Source: Ophioderma brevispina (lineage: Eukaryota; Echinodermata; Ophiuroidea; Amphilepidida; Ophiodermatidae). From it: a stretch of DNA of 64,000 nucleotides. Positions 9,860-20,682 of the stretch are shown one piece after another. The translations under genes were made by a program, and so were the position numbers. Position 1 is the first letter of the stretch; the number at the start of each line of letters is the position of its first letter. The stretch lies in the NCBI GenBank assembly GCA_023653785.1, contig JAMKCH010019804.1, positions 1 through 64,000 of the forward strand, read 5' to 3'. The notes beneath the pieces are model-generated. The model did no database searches and had not been told where the DNA came from. It saw only the letters and a program-made list of their open reading frames with translations.

Positions 9860-10860
9860 CAATAAAACCTACCAAAACAATGAGACACATGATGAGTCCC
9901 ATCATAGCTAACTTGTTCATGGAGACTTATAAATCCTTGGCAATCTCATCTTTCTCGTCTACTCCTCAGTTTTTGGGCTCGTTATGTTGACGACACGATG
10001 TGCATTCTCAAACGTTCGGATGTGGACACTCACCGACATTTGAAACTCATACTCCCCATCAAATTTACGGTTGAATATGACAGACAACAAGATTGCCATG
10101 TTGGATACACTCATTCATTCCAAAATCAGATGGGAGTTTTGTCTTTCAGTGTGTACATAAAGTCAACACACAACTGACCAATACCACCTCCATTTTTGAA
10201 GTCATCACCACTTGAACACATCTAGGTAGGTCGTCTTCTCACTTTGAAACACCGGGCCAATACTATTTTCCTCTAATCAAGACTTTCTTGAACAAGAACT
10301 AGTCCACAGTCAAACGCTCTCCTCAGTAGCGGGTAACCAAATGGGTGTGTCAATCTTAGCCAGCAACTCAAGATCACACCCTAGACCCAGGTCGCTGAAC
10401 ACTACCCCTGTCGGCAGTAATCTCCCTTCCTTACCTCCAGGGGACTAACGGAGCTTTAGGAGTGAAAAGTCCACATTCGCAAGCGGTTTCCAAGTTCATG
10501 CTAAACCCCCCACCCATCAGGAGTATGCTGGTTTCCCTCAAAGACAAAACGAAAGAAATTGTGATCGTTTCTTGTGTTATCTATGGCTCATTTGTTCTTG
10601 CTGCTGCCATCTCGTATGTGGGTGAGACTGAAAGGCCCCTCAACCATCGGATCTCTGACACAAGACACCTCTTCTCCACCCTTGCGCCCACAAATTCCCC
10701 GAGGATGTCAATATTTTGGACACTGAAATCTAGATATCTCAACGTGGCATCAGGCGGCCGCTACATACAGCTCTGGGCCAGATCTCAATCAGGACAAGGG
10801 CAGATACAAGCTATCTCTGATTTACTACATCTGTCATCAGTCATGTGATCTCGGTTCATC
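9860..10860 (+). mobile_element. Penelope-like element remnant (RT plus GIY-YIG)
   Basis: A degenerate open-frame patchwork shows, in order, MSPIIANLFMETYKS, then FWARYVDDTMCILKRSDVDT with the YVDD reverse transcriptase active site (about 9979-9993). At 10520-10670 it reads LVSLKDKTKEIV… then SYVGETERPLNHRISD, the GIY-YIG endonuclease start typical of Penelope-like elements (xYVGETxRxLxxRxxxH). Frame changes, including one in the T run before the Ala-Arg-Tyr-Val codons, and internal stops show it is dead. RT upstream of about 9860 is not clearly recognisable. It lies inside PGGHG intron 1. Confidence 0.75.
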
Positions 10861-11784
10861 CCGTCGGTCACATGTCTAACCTCCCGCTTCTCATCATTCG
10901 AGAAGTCTTGCGGATGCAGGACGAAATTCAGTAGAGGCATAAATATATTGTTACGACTGTTTCAAAAAATTAATTTAGCCAAAGAGACACTTAATAACTA
11001 TTAGTGAGCGGATTTCTCGCCGCTCATTTCCAGCCATATTGGATCTTGGATGGCATCTTGCATGTATGGATTACTCTGATTACCTAATGATATGTAAACT
11101 GATTTGATGGACTTACAGGGATATACACAAACATTGCAGTACTAGGTTAGATACATTTATTATAGCCATCTTGATGTATTGGAAGCCATCTTGGTTGTTA
11201 TAATGACGGAATTTATCATCACCATCACATTTTTGAAAAATATTTCTTATGTTTTTAATTAATTTCCTGACTGTAAAAACACCTGGATAGATACCAAATT
11301 ACCAAACTGCAGTCAAATGTAGATCACGATCAGACACTTTATTGTATTGTAGCCATATTAAATTAATTGATTACGTGGTTACAGAATCATATGTGAATTG
11401 GTCACATTGAATGTTTTCACGAGACAGGCTGAAAAATTACCCACATTTTGAATGAACAACAGATGAATGTTTTGTGTTTTGGTGGCCATTTTGAGTTTTT
11501 GCGTTTCTACAAAAAATTCTCAAGGTTTCTTGTCTGGCATCCATCGGATTCAGAATCAGCATAAAAGTTGGTCTACAAACCGTTAAAAACATTATATATC
11601 TAATAAAACAAGGTTGATATTAGTTTTCAATGAATCTATAGCCTGGACTCTAACGGTTTAAGGATGATAATCCGCTCATCCAAGGCAATACGTTAAATGT
11701 CCTATCAGTGAATGGTACGTAAGTGTACACATATCAGGAAAATAGTTAATATTAGCTAATATTAGCATCAATAAGAAAACTAAC
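10861..11784. other. 5' part of PGGHG intron 1, nothing recognised
   Basis: AT-rich non-coding sequence between the Penelope-like remnant and the exon 1 donor. No gene or clear repeat was recognised. Confidence 0.5.
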
Positions 11785-11999
11785 CTTCTACTTTCATAGA
11801 TAAACGGTGACGTACTAATGTCATCTTCCATCGGCTTTGGATTAAAACCATTTTCAAATCTGTAAAAACTAGGAAACGGGATCGCGCGGCCATATCTGTC
11901 TATATACTCTAAAGGTGTCCCAGGTGCACTGCAGAAGCTTGTGTGAAGACATAGCATGAAGAAGGCCAATACTTGAACACAACCGACACATGTTGGCAT
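11785..11999 (-). CDS. PGGHG: PGGHG exon 1 (signal peptide and N-terminus)
   Basis: The presumed start ATG is at 11999-11997. The first about 26 residues form a classic secretion signal: MPTCVGCVQ, the hydrophobic core VLAFFMLCL, then HTSFCSA with a plausible cleavage site. The rest reads …PLEYIDRYGRAIPFPSFYRF and ENGFNPKPMEDDISTSPF then IYESR. The last part aligns with the extreme N-terminus of family members. The donor is AGAAG|GTTAGT (GT at 11783-11784, minus strand). The exon is 215 nt and exits in phase 2, matching exon 2. A signal peptide implies action in the secretory pathway or outside the cell, consistent with glycoprotein substrates. Confidence 0.75.
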
Positions 12000-12060
12000 G
12001 ATGGAAATACTATCATTTTTGTTTGTAGCAGATGAGGTTGCTATACAGGTTTAGAGGTCT

Positions 12061-12200
12061 TATAGTCCGCCGGACCAATAGTCCACCTACAACGGTAAAG
12101 AATAGGGCACTCGATTCAAGTGACTCTTTACGCAACATGAGTTTCACGCTTTATTCCGTTGTCGTCTATGGAACCCAGACTATGGCATCAGGCGGACTAC
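12061..12200 (-). mobile_element. MITE of the TAGTCCGCC family beside the PGGHG start
   Basis: The element has terminal inverted repeats: TAGTCCGCC at 12063-12071 and GGCGGACTA at 12191-12199. The interior (ACGGTAAAGAATAGGGCACT … TTTACGCAACATGAGTTTCA …) is the reverse complement of the copies at 19918, 30612 and 35136. It lacks coding capacity. Its right neighbour is unique DNA and its left end is only 62 bp upstream of the presumed PGGHG start codon, so it probably contributes to the 5'UTR or proximal promoter. Confidence 0.65.
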
Positions 12201-12890
12201 ATCTCCTTTTATACCGGCACCGTATGGTAGTAGACTGGTAGTAGCTGAACTTAGCTGGTAGTGCATGTGCAACTTCTTCAACGTATTCGGTGCAATAAAC
12301 GTTTATGATCCAGTTCAAGGTTACGATAATGACATGCTATAGTAATTTGTACTTGATCGTGTGTTGGTGCAATTTTTGAGAGTGTGTGTGCACACACACA
12401 TACAGGTTGCATATTAAGGTTGCACACCACCAAAAAATTGCCATTCGCTTATCTACAAAATAGCTCAAAATGACTCTAATTAAACATCAATTTTCGCTAA
12501 GTAACTCCACTGTGACATCTCAGCACTTGTCCACTATATTTTCGAGCTATTGGAGCTTAAAGACTACCTAAGTTTTGGTCCGCTCAAACTATGGATTCTA
12601 GTCTAAAAATGTTCCCGGTTTTGGGGGTTAGTTTAAAACTAAAAATTCAGAATCAGTAGAAAGTCTCAAAGGCTTGAAATCAGATGTCACTTGCAAAATA
12701 CCCAAAGGGCCATATGTGTTAAAATGATACCAACAAATTGATGTAGCTGAAAAAATTTGGTGAAGTAATCAATATACGAGGGGTGAAAGCTAAGGTAGAA
12801 AGGATATAATACAAAGTCAATTATACCGTTACAGTTTCATTCTTCAATTGAAATCCAGAAGTTTCATGTGTAATATTCTGTTCTATTTTT
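12201..12890. other. non-coding sequence with a TG/CA palindromic microsatellite
   Basis: AT-rich DNA. The only clear structure is GTGTGTGTGCACACACACA at about 12384-12402, a self-complementary dinucleotide run. Nothing else recognised. Confidence 0.5.
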
Positions 12891-12899
12891 TAAACTTGC

Positions 12900-13230
12900 C
12901 AGGTATCAAACATTGAGAGTTTGCCGGACCGATTGATAGCAAATTTCCGCGAGAAAATTAAAAAGTTGAGGAGTTCTTTTTTCATCTTTGGGGACGAGAT
13001 AGTGAGTCAGCGGTGCCAAATCGGGTGGATAGGCTGGATGTCTACCAGATTGAAGCCCCACTGATAGATTGCAGTCATGGGTACCAAACTTATGGACTGC
13101 GGCATTGTCATGATGGAAAGAGCACCCCGATGATCAGCTATCTTGTCCTCAAACCCAGTGATCACTGCTAAGGAGTCGCATGGTGAAAGAAATACTTGCT
13201 ATCAACCAAGTACCATCCATTGGTATTGCA
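12900..13230 (-). mobile_element. mariner transposase C-terminal remnant
   Basis: On the minus strand, broken frames read GCSFHHDNAAVHKF, then HPAYPPDLAPL, then a DYYLFPKMKKEL-like stretch. This is the HHDNAxxH … PYSPDLAPxDYxLFPKxK block of mariner-type DDE transposases, containing the second and third acidic positions. The N-terminal helix-turn-helix half is not recognised. Several frameshifts are needed, so it is inactive. Confidence 0.6.
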
Positions 13231-13289
13231 CCCGGTTAGCATCTTCCACTGGAGCTGACTCCTCATGGGCGGATGGTAATGTTTCAACA

Positions 13290-13640
13290 GATTGAAAACC
13301 CGAATCGGCCGATCTAAGTTTTCTTGCAGAAGTGGCTACCTGGAAGCCATACCAGGGACATTAACGGTGGTGTGGAACAGAACCACAGACAATGGAACAT
13401 CTCTTCGCATGAAGTGTCCGACAGTTCTCACATGGAGGAAGCCGGCCAAGTTGTTCACGTCGTTGATGGGTGATCTAGTTCACGACATGTGTACTTTTGA
13501 AGTTCTGAATACGTGTGATTTGTGGAAGCTTGTAGTCCAGAACATTGTAGGCTGGGACCCAGGCCTGCAAAATTTGGAGGGACCTGGCTCGGAAAAGATA
13601 TTACGATTTTTGAGTTCATATTCATTTAATAACCATGTTG
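13290..13640 (+). mobile_element. LINE 3'-terminal fragment with CGTEPQTMEHL motif
   Basis: The plus strand contains TGGTGTGGAACAGAACCACA followed by GACAATGGAACATCTC. In one frame this gives CGTEPQTMEHLF, the Cys-x-Cys-Gly…QTMxHIxxxC tail seen at the C-terminus of jockey/I-type LINE polymerases. A closely similar segment lies on the opposite strand at 17450-17840 (CGCGTAPQTMENIW). A 124-codon open frame starting at 13292 is in a different frame and is not believed to be a gene. Confidence 0.55.
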
Positions 13641-13649
13641 GGGATATAT

Positions 13650-14560
13650 GGAAAGTGCTGTTGTAAAATCGGAATTTCTTGTCCAGGTGCGTACTGCTGT
13701 TTTAGATAAAGGGTCAGTGGCACATGAATAGTTGTCAATTTTTAAGGGTTGGGTAACAAATCCGGATAATTGTTATGTATCTTGTGAAAGGCGGGACAAA
13801 GGGGGTACTATTAAAGTTGTAATATTAACAGTACAACCACTTACTTTATAAACTTTTTATTTGATTCACTGAAACATTTCGTAAACAGAATCAAAGGTCA
13901 ACACGTTCTTTTTCGCTATTCTGAATTTTAATACATACTAATATCGTACACAAAAACATGTTTGACATGTCACTCCCTTCCTACCATGGCTGAAGGTGAA
14001 TGATTGAATGTCGTTATTGTTATACTTTGATGAATCCTGATTGTTGAGTTAGGGTCCCATGTTGTATATTTTTATAAGGGAGCGGGTCATTATTTTAGGA
14101 CAGGGGGAATGGCGGATTTCAACTTGTTTTCGTCGAAAAAAATTGTGTCTCCCCTTCGCGTCCGTTCAAAAATGTTGGGATTAAAAAAAAAAAAAAAAAC
14201 TTTTTCCATAAAAAGTTCACGTTTCCCCTTCCACTTGATTAAAATGTTTATAACACTTGCCCTTCAAATTTCGCACCTCTTGCTTACAATTTCTTTCGTA
14301 TTCCCCTAGCTCAAATCCTCAATTTCCCCTGGCCTAAATCAATGCCCCCTCCTAAAGTTCCCGCCAACTGCTAGAGAGTCTTTTTGAGTTTTCAAAGTTA
14401 AGGTGATGCATTGCGGGTTACCCGATTTTCGGCATTTACAAAACACCCGGAAAATATTTGTCCGATTTAGGCTCAGAAAATACTATGACCACATGAAGGG
14501 TCCGTATAAATCAGCCCAATCTGAAAAAATCCACCCTTTAAAAAACTCTGGCCTACGATC
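13650..14560. other. AT-rich non-coding sequence
   Basis: Nothing recognised except an A16 run near 14182-14197 and low-complexity C-rich patches (CCCCTTC-like) between 14140 and 14360 that resemble a dispersed repeat. No gene signal. Confidence 0.4.
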
Positions 14561-14574
14561 CCGGTGAGAGTTGC

Positions 14575-16850
14575 TTGACCATAGTTACCATATTAATCTG
14601 GGGGATTCAGAAGTGCTCAACCTTCTATGCCCCTACCTCCCCCAATCTGGACAATGCCTACACAAGCACTTGTAAACTCTTTATTAAGATAGCAAAGAAG
14701 ACCATTACACGTGGCTGTCGCCGCAGTTATATCCCAACCTGGATGAGGGATGTGATACACTTTACAATGAATTTCTTGAATTCAGAACCCGGAAAGAAGC
14801 GACATCTAAGGCTTTCAGATTCTGACAAAAGCTTGGATAGGAAAACGTATGGAGCCGGGAGGAGACGGTAAATGGAATTGACTTCACTCATTCTAGCAGG
14901 AAGGCCAGGAAGACCATTAAACCGCTCCCGCCAGCGTTTCCAAACCATCGAAATGTTCTGTGTCTGCCAAAACTCAATGCTGAGGCACCTCCTCGCAAAT
15001 GGTCGTTTCAAGGAGATTTGATCGCACCCGCTCTGTTGAAAAAGAGATTATCAATCTTCGTCGAGCCCCTAGGCCCTGGCGTGGACGGGTTGCTTTCAAC
15101 ACCCTTCTCACTAGATTGGCTTCCTATGCTATCAGCCAACTAAAGAGTGGAAAGGCATGGGGTCTGATAATATACATGCGGAGTTCCTGATGCACTGTGG
15201 CCCACACAATGTCTTGAATGGCTCTAGAAGTTACACATGTTGCCTACCAACCAGACCTTACCCACGATATGGAGGAGGGCTAACCATCATCGCACTCCCC
15301 AAACCAAACAAGCCTGTTGACAAACCCCAAGAACTACCGCCCAATATCACACTGTGTTTCCTTCAAACTCATTGATCCTGGCCCGTCTGTAGCCGGCCAG
15401 TTATCGAATCCCATCTGCCGAACAAGCAGGGTTTTGCCATGGCCAAAGCACTGTCAAACAGAATTGTAAAACTCACAAAATGATATTGAGGAAAGATTTG
15501 AAAAGCGTCGTAAGGCAGGGGTCATCTTGGTGGACCTTTAATACTGCAGAATATGAACACCGTGTGCAACCAGTGCTTGACACTCAAGCTTCGCAGGACC
15601 ATTCCGGATCTTCACATTGTCAATTCAAATTAACATTGCTTTCACCAGTAGCATGTTCTTGAGTGATTGCAGAGCATCGACTGCATCGTTGAGGAACTTG
15701 AGTCCCACAAGGATCAGTATTGGCCCCCATGCAGGATTAACTTGTATATCAGGACTTACCTCAAACAACATCTAGACCATATGGCTACGCCGATGATCTT
15801 AATTGCCCTTATTCACTTGGGACAGAAACTGGACTGAAGTACAAAGTATATTCTGCAGATATGGCCATACTTGCAGAATACCTCAAGACCTGGAGACTCA
15901 AGGTGAGTGAAGCCAAGACCACGGCTACTGCCTTTCATTTGAACACCAAAGGGGCTTATCGCAGCTCCAAATCAACCTCTACCATAAACAATCCTAACCA
16001 ATATCTGGGAGTGGAAGCTTGAATCGTCAGCTTAATTAGCGGCAGGCACTCGGAGTCAGTATGTACAAGGTATCTTCGAAAAACAGCCTCCTGTGCCGCA
16101 TTGCTAGAACTTCATGGGGTGCTAGTCCCTCCACTCTATGCACCACCGCACTGGCTGTAATCTACAGCGCTGCTGAATAAGCCACCCCAACATGGTGCAA
16201 TAGCTCTTTACAAAAAAAAGCTGGACACGGTTTTCAACGAGACCATGAGAAACCATTACTGGCTGCCTTCGTCCCTACCCATCTGAGTTTCGACCAGTGC
16301 TTTCAGGCATGCACCTGCAGTGCTGGAGAGAATATCACCACACATAAAAGTGACCACATTACTCTGTTGGACAACAAGCACCTGCTGCATAATACTGCCA
16401 AAGAATCACATCAGCTGGCAGAAAGAGACTGCGCTTTCGTCGGCCCGCGCTAAAACTCTCCAGCGTCCCCATTTCACATCGTTAAAGACATCGAACATAC
16501 TGGCGAGATACCCCAAACAGACCAATTCACTCTCACACCTTTGTCAGGATTGCCTCCTGGTAGCAATCTTCCACGCAAGGAGGGTCACTGAACAGGATTC
16601 GCCACAGGAGACGGTCGTTTCAAGAGCAATATGCACCGAGGGGGCTGCGACCATCTCCAGTCTGTCAATGTGGTTCTCCACATTCACAGACTGCCCAAGG
16701 GGGATCACCTTTCAATGAGTGCCCGCGATACGTTGCGTCCACCGGTGGATATAAGACCTTTCAAACCCCAACCAATACAACAGTGCAGCTGGCTCCACCA
16801 AATACAACAATAGCTGGTTGCTCATACGCAAGACGAAGATGTACGCCATT
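14575..16850 (+). mobile_element. degenerate LINE (jockey/I-type reverse transcriptase)
   Basis: Collinear fragments of a non-LTR polymerase occur on the plus strand: TRGCRRSYIPTWMRDVIHFT (14711-14770); LKSGKAWGSDNIHAEFLMHC (15128-15190 region, two frames); IALPKPNKPVDKPQELPP (about 15288-15340); a KLIEPARLSP-like stretch; VSEAKTTATAFHLNTKGAY (about 15905-15960); and NPNQYLGVEA (about 15992-16020). The tail near 16540-16845 shares the 3' end of the copy at 2660-2978. Many stops and frameshifts mean it is inactive. The catalytic YxDD is only faintly visible near 15785 (GYADDL-like). No target duplication is identified. Confidence 0.75.
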
Positions 16851-17440
16851 ACGGTAACAAGTTGATTAAAAACTCGCCAAAGGCGCTCGTTGCTATGGCA
16901 ATCCCATACAATTGAAGGCTTTGGCTTTCGAAAAATTGTTTCAGAAGTGCATATGTACCCATGCGGGGGGCAATATGGACCACCTCGTTATTTGCATAGA
17001 GGCGGGGTATAATGTAGACCTCAAATAGATCCACGTGTATGGCAAGTTAAAAAGGTCATAACGAGTTGCTTTCGACACGTGGTCCGTATATTACCCCATC
17101 CCAAGGTTACACAGGAATATAGGGTGTCCATCCCAGATCCAAACGCTACACAAAGTATCGATCAGCTGGAACTGTTTTGGAATTAGATGTAAGCTAGGAA
17201 TTTGATACATTATTCATAAGGTAATGTCAGGGACTATAGTGCTATGGTAAAAACTCCAGCTGAGGCTCAAGAGAAGGAAATGTTTAAATTGAAATATTTC
17301 CTTTGATTTTCAGGACACGAACCTCGTTTATAGCTGAAAAAACTAATGAATTATAGTTGTTGAATGATGGTATTTCACGTAGCAATAGAAAGGATACGCC
17401 TTACCAATCCTTAGTTAAAAAGTTATAAGGGGTCCATAAT
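16851..17440. other. no gene recognised
   Basis: Moderately AT-rich unique-looking DNA between two LINE remnants. A weak 61-codon frame on the minus strand has no recognisable similarity. Confidence 0.4.
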
Positions 17441-17449
17441 GTCATGGGG

Positions 17450-17840
17450 GCCATATTACGTACCCCTCGTTACCCTAAACTGTCTAGCATCAGGTCTCCT
17501 TCTTATTATCTTGTCCACACGCTGGCTTCTCAATGATTCCCCGCAGAGATTTGTACAACGTCTGGCTGCTATTGAAGTTCGTGCATTGTTGCCCAAGCAT
17601 TGGGCAGACCAGATATTTTCCATTGTCTGCGGTGCTGTTCCACAACCACAGGTACGGTAGTGTCCTGATCTGCTTCCAGGTAGCCCCACGTCGCAGGAAA
17701 CCTTAATCGGCCAATTAGGGTTTTCGATCTGTTGAGCATCGCCAATCAGCCCACGAGGAGACAGCTCCAGGTTGAAGATGCTCACCAGGTTCAATACAAT
17801 AGATGTTGCTTGGGTTGATGGCAAGTCTCTTTCCACAAGG
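17450..17840 (-). mobile_element. LINE 3' fragment (minus strand)
   Basis: The minus-strand frame includes GLPGSRSGHYRTCGCGTAPQ then TMENIWSAQCLGN. This is the Cys-Gly-Cys-Gly … QTMxxI …C tail of jockey/I-type LINEs and is related at the nucleotide level to 13330-13400 on the plus strand (shared GGAACAG.ACC.CAGACAATGG). The 126-codon open frame on this strand is a chance survivor of the polymerase C-terminus, not a host gene. Confidence 0.5.
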
Positions 17841-18360
17841 CGACTCTCTTCACCTCCTTAGAGACTGTTTCAGAGGTTGGACTTTGCTGAAGAAGACTCT
17901 CTATGGATTAAGGCGGTTGGCAGCAGGTACCTGTCCAGGAATAGGGTGCTTCACATGAGATAATTGGCAGCTACGCTCTTCCATGCTCGCTACGCTACGA
18001 AGGATGTCTGGTGGAGCGCATTCCTGCTAGGATGTATAAGTTTCCGTTGATGTTGGACGGAAGCATCCGGAAAAGCCGGCAGGAGGAGTTAACACTGAAT
18101 CAAAGATTCTTGCATGGGTTATCTTTTCCATACAGGGCAAGATACTCTGCATCTAGTAGCACAGGTCAAGTGCCGGGATCTTACGGGATGTGGGCGAGCA
18201 CCCCCCCCCATCTTGTGCCAGTGAGTTGTTCAAGATGTTATTTTGTGAACATACTGTACTCTTCGTCTTCTCGAGGTGGGTTTTAAGAGGAGGAAAAATG
18301 TATGACAAGATGTTCTGAATTCTGAATAAATTTAAGCCAAACCTCAAATTCACTACAGAA
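17841..18360. other. unidentified sequence with short open frames
   Basis: A 91-codon plus frame at 18011-18286 and the preceding frame (…LFHARYATKDVWWSAFLLG…) look partly protein-like but match no family I know. Their position next to LINE debris suggests another decayed repeat. Confidence 0.3.
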
Positions 18361-18654
18361 AATCACACGTTAAACACGTGCCCGTGGTTGGGTTGAACCC
18401 ATGCTGTGTCAACGAACATGTTTTACGCAAGGTACATCATTTTCCTTATCTTTCTATTTCTTATTTCTTATAAAAATTGTTACTATTATACGACATTCTT
18501 TCTTCCCATCCCTTTGCTAAACTGTACTTAAAATAATAAAAAAAGAAAAATTAAAAAAAATGGGGGTTTAAAAAACAAATAAATAGGCAGATCTTGCTTA
18601 GCAATTAACTTAGAAGGTTTGGATCGTTGTGGCGGCCTACATGTATTTAAATTT

Positions 18655-19345
18655 TGCAAGCTAGCTATTTCGCGTATGAGCTATTTCTTCTGGGGGAGGG
18701 GGGGGGGTGGAAGGACAAATTCCTTGAACCGTGGTTTATTTTTCTCATATCCCTCCACCCGCGGCCACTGCATCTCAAATTAATACGAATCATTGCAATC
18801 TAAAGTAAGCCGGCATAGAATAAGCACCCTATTTGTAGAGATCATTTCGATATTTGTCGAATTGAGCTTTTCTCGTATGTTGTATTTCTGGTGGGGTGGT
18901 GGATTGGGGCAATTCCTGAAACCGTGGTTAAAATTTCCCCCTACACCCATCCGCTGCCCACATCTCAAAGTTATTACGAATCATTGCAATCTGAAGTAAT
19001 CCCAGCATAGACAAAACGTTTTCATCACAACCTTTTGTTACAAGCAAGAAAAGGAAACAATATGAAAATCTTAAAATGCGGACAAATCTTATTAGGATTC
19101 AATTAACCCCCCCCCCCCACCGTGTGTAACATGTAAAATAGTCTATTAAAACCTATCATTGCTTATGGATAAAAACCAAAACATACAAGGACACAATATT
19201 ACATAGAAAAAATACATTACACCAGAAGTAAAGCAGATAAATCTTGAATAATTCAAAATTTGTGACGAAGAAGAACCCTATTTGTTAGAATCATTCGATA
19301 TTTGTGATAAATTTCTTCCGCATATTTTGTTTTTTTAAATTTTAT
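18655..19345 (+). repeat. tandem repeat, unit about 200 bp, two and a half copies
   Basis: Unit 1 (about 18665-18825) and unit 2 (about 18860-19015) share, in order, TTCTCGTATG-like, TATTTCT.CTGGGG, TTCCTTGAACCGTGGTT-like, ATCTCAAA.TTA.TACGAATC, ATTGCAATCT.AAGTAA and CC.GCATAGA. A partial third copy lies near 19270-19340 (CCCTATTTGTTAGAATCATT). G runs (18693-18710) and a C run (19109-19119) sit within. It is a local minisatellite-like array without coding capacity. Confidence 0.65.
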
Positions 19346-19917
19346 TTGCATTTTTTGTCGCCAAGATAGACTCTAATCATCTTTTCTGATATGGTAAACG
19401 TCTTAATCGCTTATGATATACATATAACTCAGATTACTGTATATGAACCCTCCCCTAATACCGTTTTCTTAGTACTTTTCATTTAGCTTTTATACGCTTC
19501 CCGTTATAGCACCACCACATCACCGGACACGAAAAGATAATTTTACAACGGCACTTTTGGGTACTCCAAAGATATGTCACTAACCATATCTGAGGTCAAA
19601 ATGATATGTTTCTGAGGCCAGGTCCAACCTTTCTAAGCGACTTTTTGACCTGTGGGTCCCAGCTATTGCCTTTGCAGCAAATGCGCTGACATGGTCACAT
19701 CAATTACTGTATATGAAGGCATTACCTTTGATGTACCTTGTCCTGTTTTGAGGTCCAAACTTCATAAACATTGCAGCTAAAGTATGTTGTATAGGCGGCT
19801 GAGGGATCAGTACAAATGTTTTTTTTTTTCATTCAAACTGGTGCAGCATTGTATGGGTGCAGAAAAAGGGGTGTGTCGGTCTCTTCTTGTGAGCTTTTGA
19901 GCCGGTGTGAAAGTAGC
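19346..19917. other. no gene recognised
   Basis: AT-rich DNA with no recognised repeat or coding signal. Confidence 0.4.
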
Positions 19918-20060
19918 TATAGTCCGCGGGAGCCACAGCCGGGGCTCCATAAACTATAACGAATTAAAGCGTGAAAACTAATTGTGCGTGGAGGAGTCAA
20001 CTGAAGCGATTGGCCCGATGTTCACCTGTTCCCGGACTATGGAGTACGCAGGAACTATAA
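19918..20060 (+). mobile_element. MITE of the TAGTCCGCC family
   Basis: It begins TATAGTCCGCGGGAGCCACA and ends with GGACTATGGAGTACGCAGGA followed by ACTATA, an imperfect inverted repeat of the start. The interior (GAATTAAAGCGTGAAAACTA, GTGCGTGGAGGAGTCAACTG) matches the copies at 30612 and 35136. Non-coding. Confidence 0.65.
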
Positions 20061-20682
20061 TACTTCTACACCGGTATTTCCTCGAGGCCAAATGCACAAA
20101 TCTCTACAAGTGACATCTCGCTATAAGTTTTGTCACGGCCTGATGAACCTCTTGCAAACTTCAAAGAGTTCACGTTGTAGTATGCAGCTAGGATAACCAA
20201 TCAAAGATGAGAAATCAAACTGCGGTACTAACTGTTTAGAGCAAAGAAAGGTGAAATTGAATCTGGCCAGCTCCTCCATGTGAGGACTGCATAACCCGTA
20301 ATGCAGAGGGGGCAAAACTAGATGTGCGTAAGACACCTCTCCAGGAACACTCAAGCCCCAATGGTCACGGATGGATTGTACGTCCAAGATGGTATTGATC
20401 ATAAAGTGATAAATGGCAAACCTGATGCAGACGTTGTTTAGAGTTCTTACCCTGGCAATAATTGCCCAAGAGGTGTAGGTATGGCTATTGATGTCAGTAC
20501 AAGATTGTGCAAGGTATCGACAGGTGAAAACATGAAAGGTGAGTTCTGGTGGTTTCCATTTCAAACACCTCGAGTTCTCTATTTTTACTAAAAGACTTCT
20601 TCTACAGACAGGATATGGTCGCAACTAATTGAAAGAAAAATGTCAAAGGCGGCCATTTGTTTTATGCAATTAGCATGCTTAA
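20061..20682. other. unidentified sequence; one 163-codon minus frame
   Basis: A minus frame at 20133-20624 has 163 codons (…SCTDINSHTYTSWAIIARVR…) but no recognised domain, and it is unlike its surroundings only in length. It may be decayed transposon coding. The segment 20645-20680 (GGCGGCCATTTGTTTTATGC…) is repeated at about 21700-21740, so dispersed repeats are present. Confidence 0.3.

Larger units (their letters stand above)
3818..11999 (-). other. PGGHG: PGGHG-like gene, 5' part (glycoside hydrolase family 65)
   Basis: Overall locus of the only recognised host gene. Known members remove the glucose of Glc-Gal-hydroxylysine units on collagen-type glycoproteins, and the family is related to acid trehalase. 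The visible exons encode an N-terminal signal peptide, the N-terminal beta-sandwich region, and the start of the (alpha/alpha)6 catalytic barrel with its FWDMETW motif. The downstream catalytic part, including the PDEYH-type motif and the C-terminal jelly roll, is absent and must lie left of position 1. Introns carry a hairpin, a MITE, a SINE and a Penelope-like remnant. At least one exon in the N-terminal domain is unresolved: the segment between the RARIPS exon and the KIYAHQ exon (5846-7689). The stretch around the DTxYMxGxYNG-type motif is also poorly defined. Confidence 0.85.

Noticed and set aside
13292..13666. 124-codon plus frame as a host gene
   Set aside because: A neighbouring frame carries the LINE C-terminal CGTEPQTMEHL motif, so this is LINE debris read out of frame.
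20133..20624. 163-codon minus frame
   Set aside because: No recognisable domain, no splice or promoter context, located between repeats; kept only as unidentified sequence.
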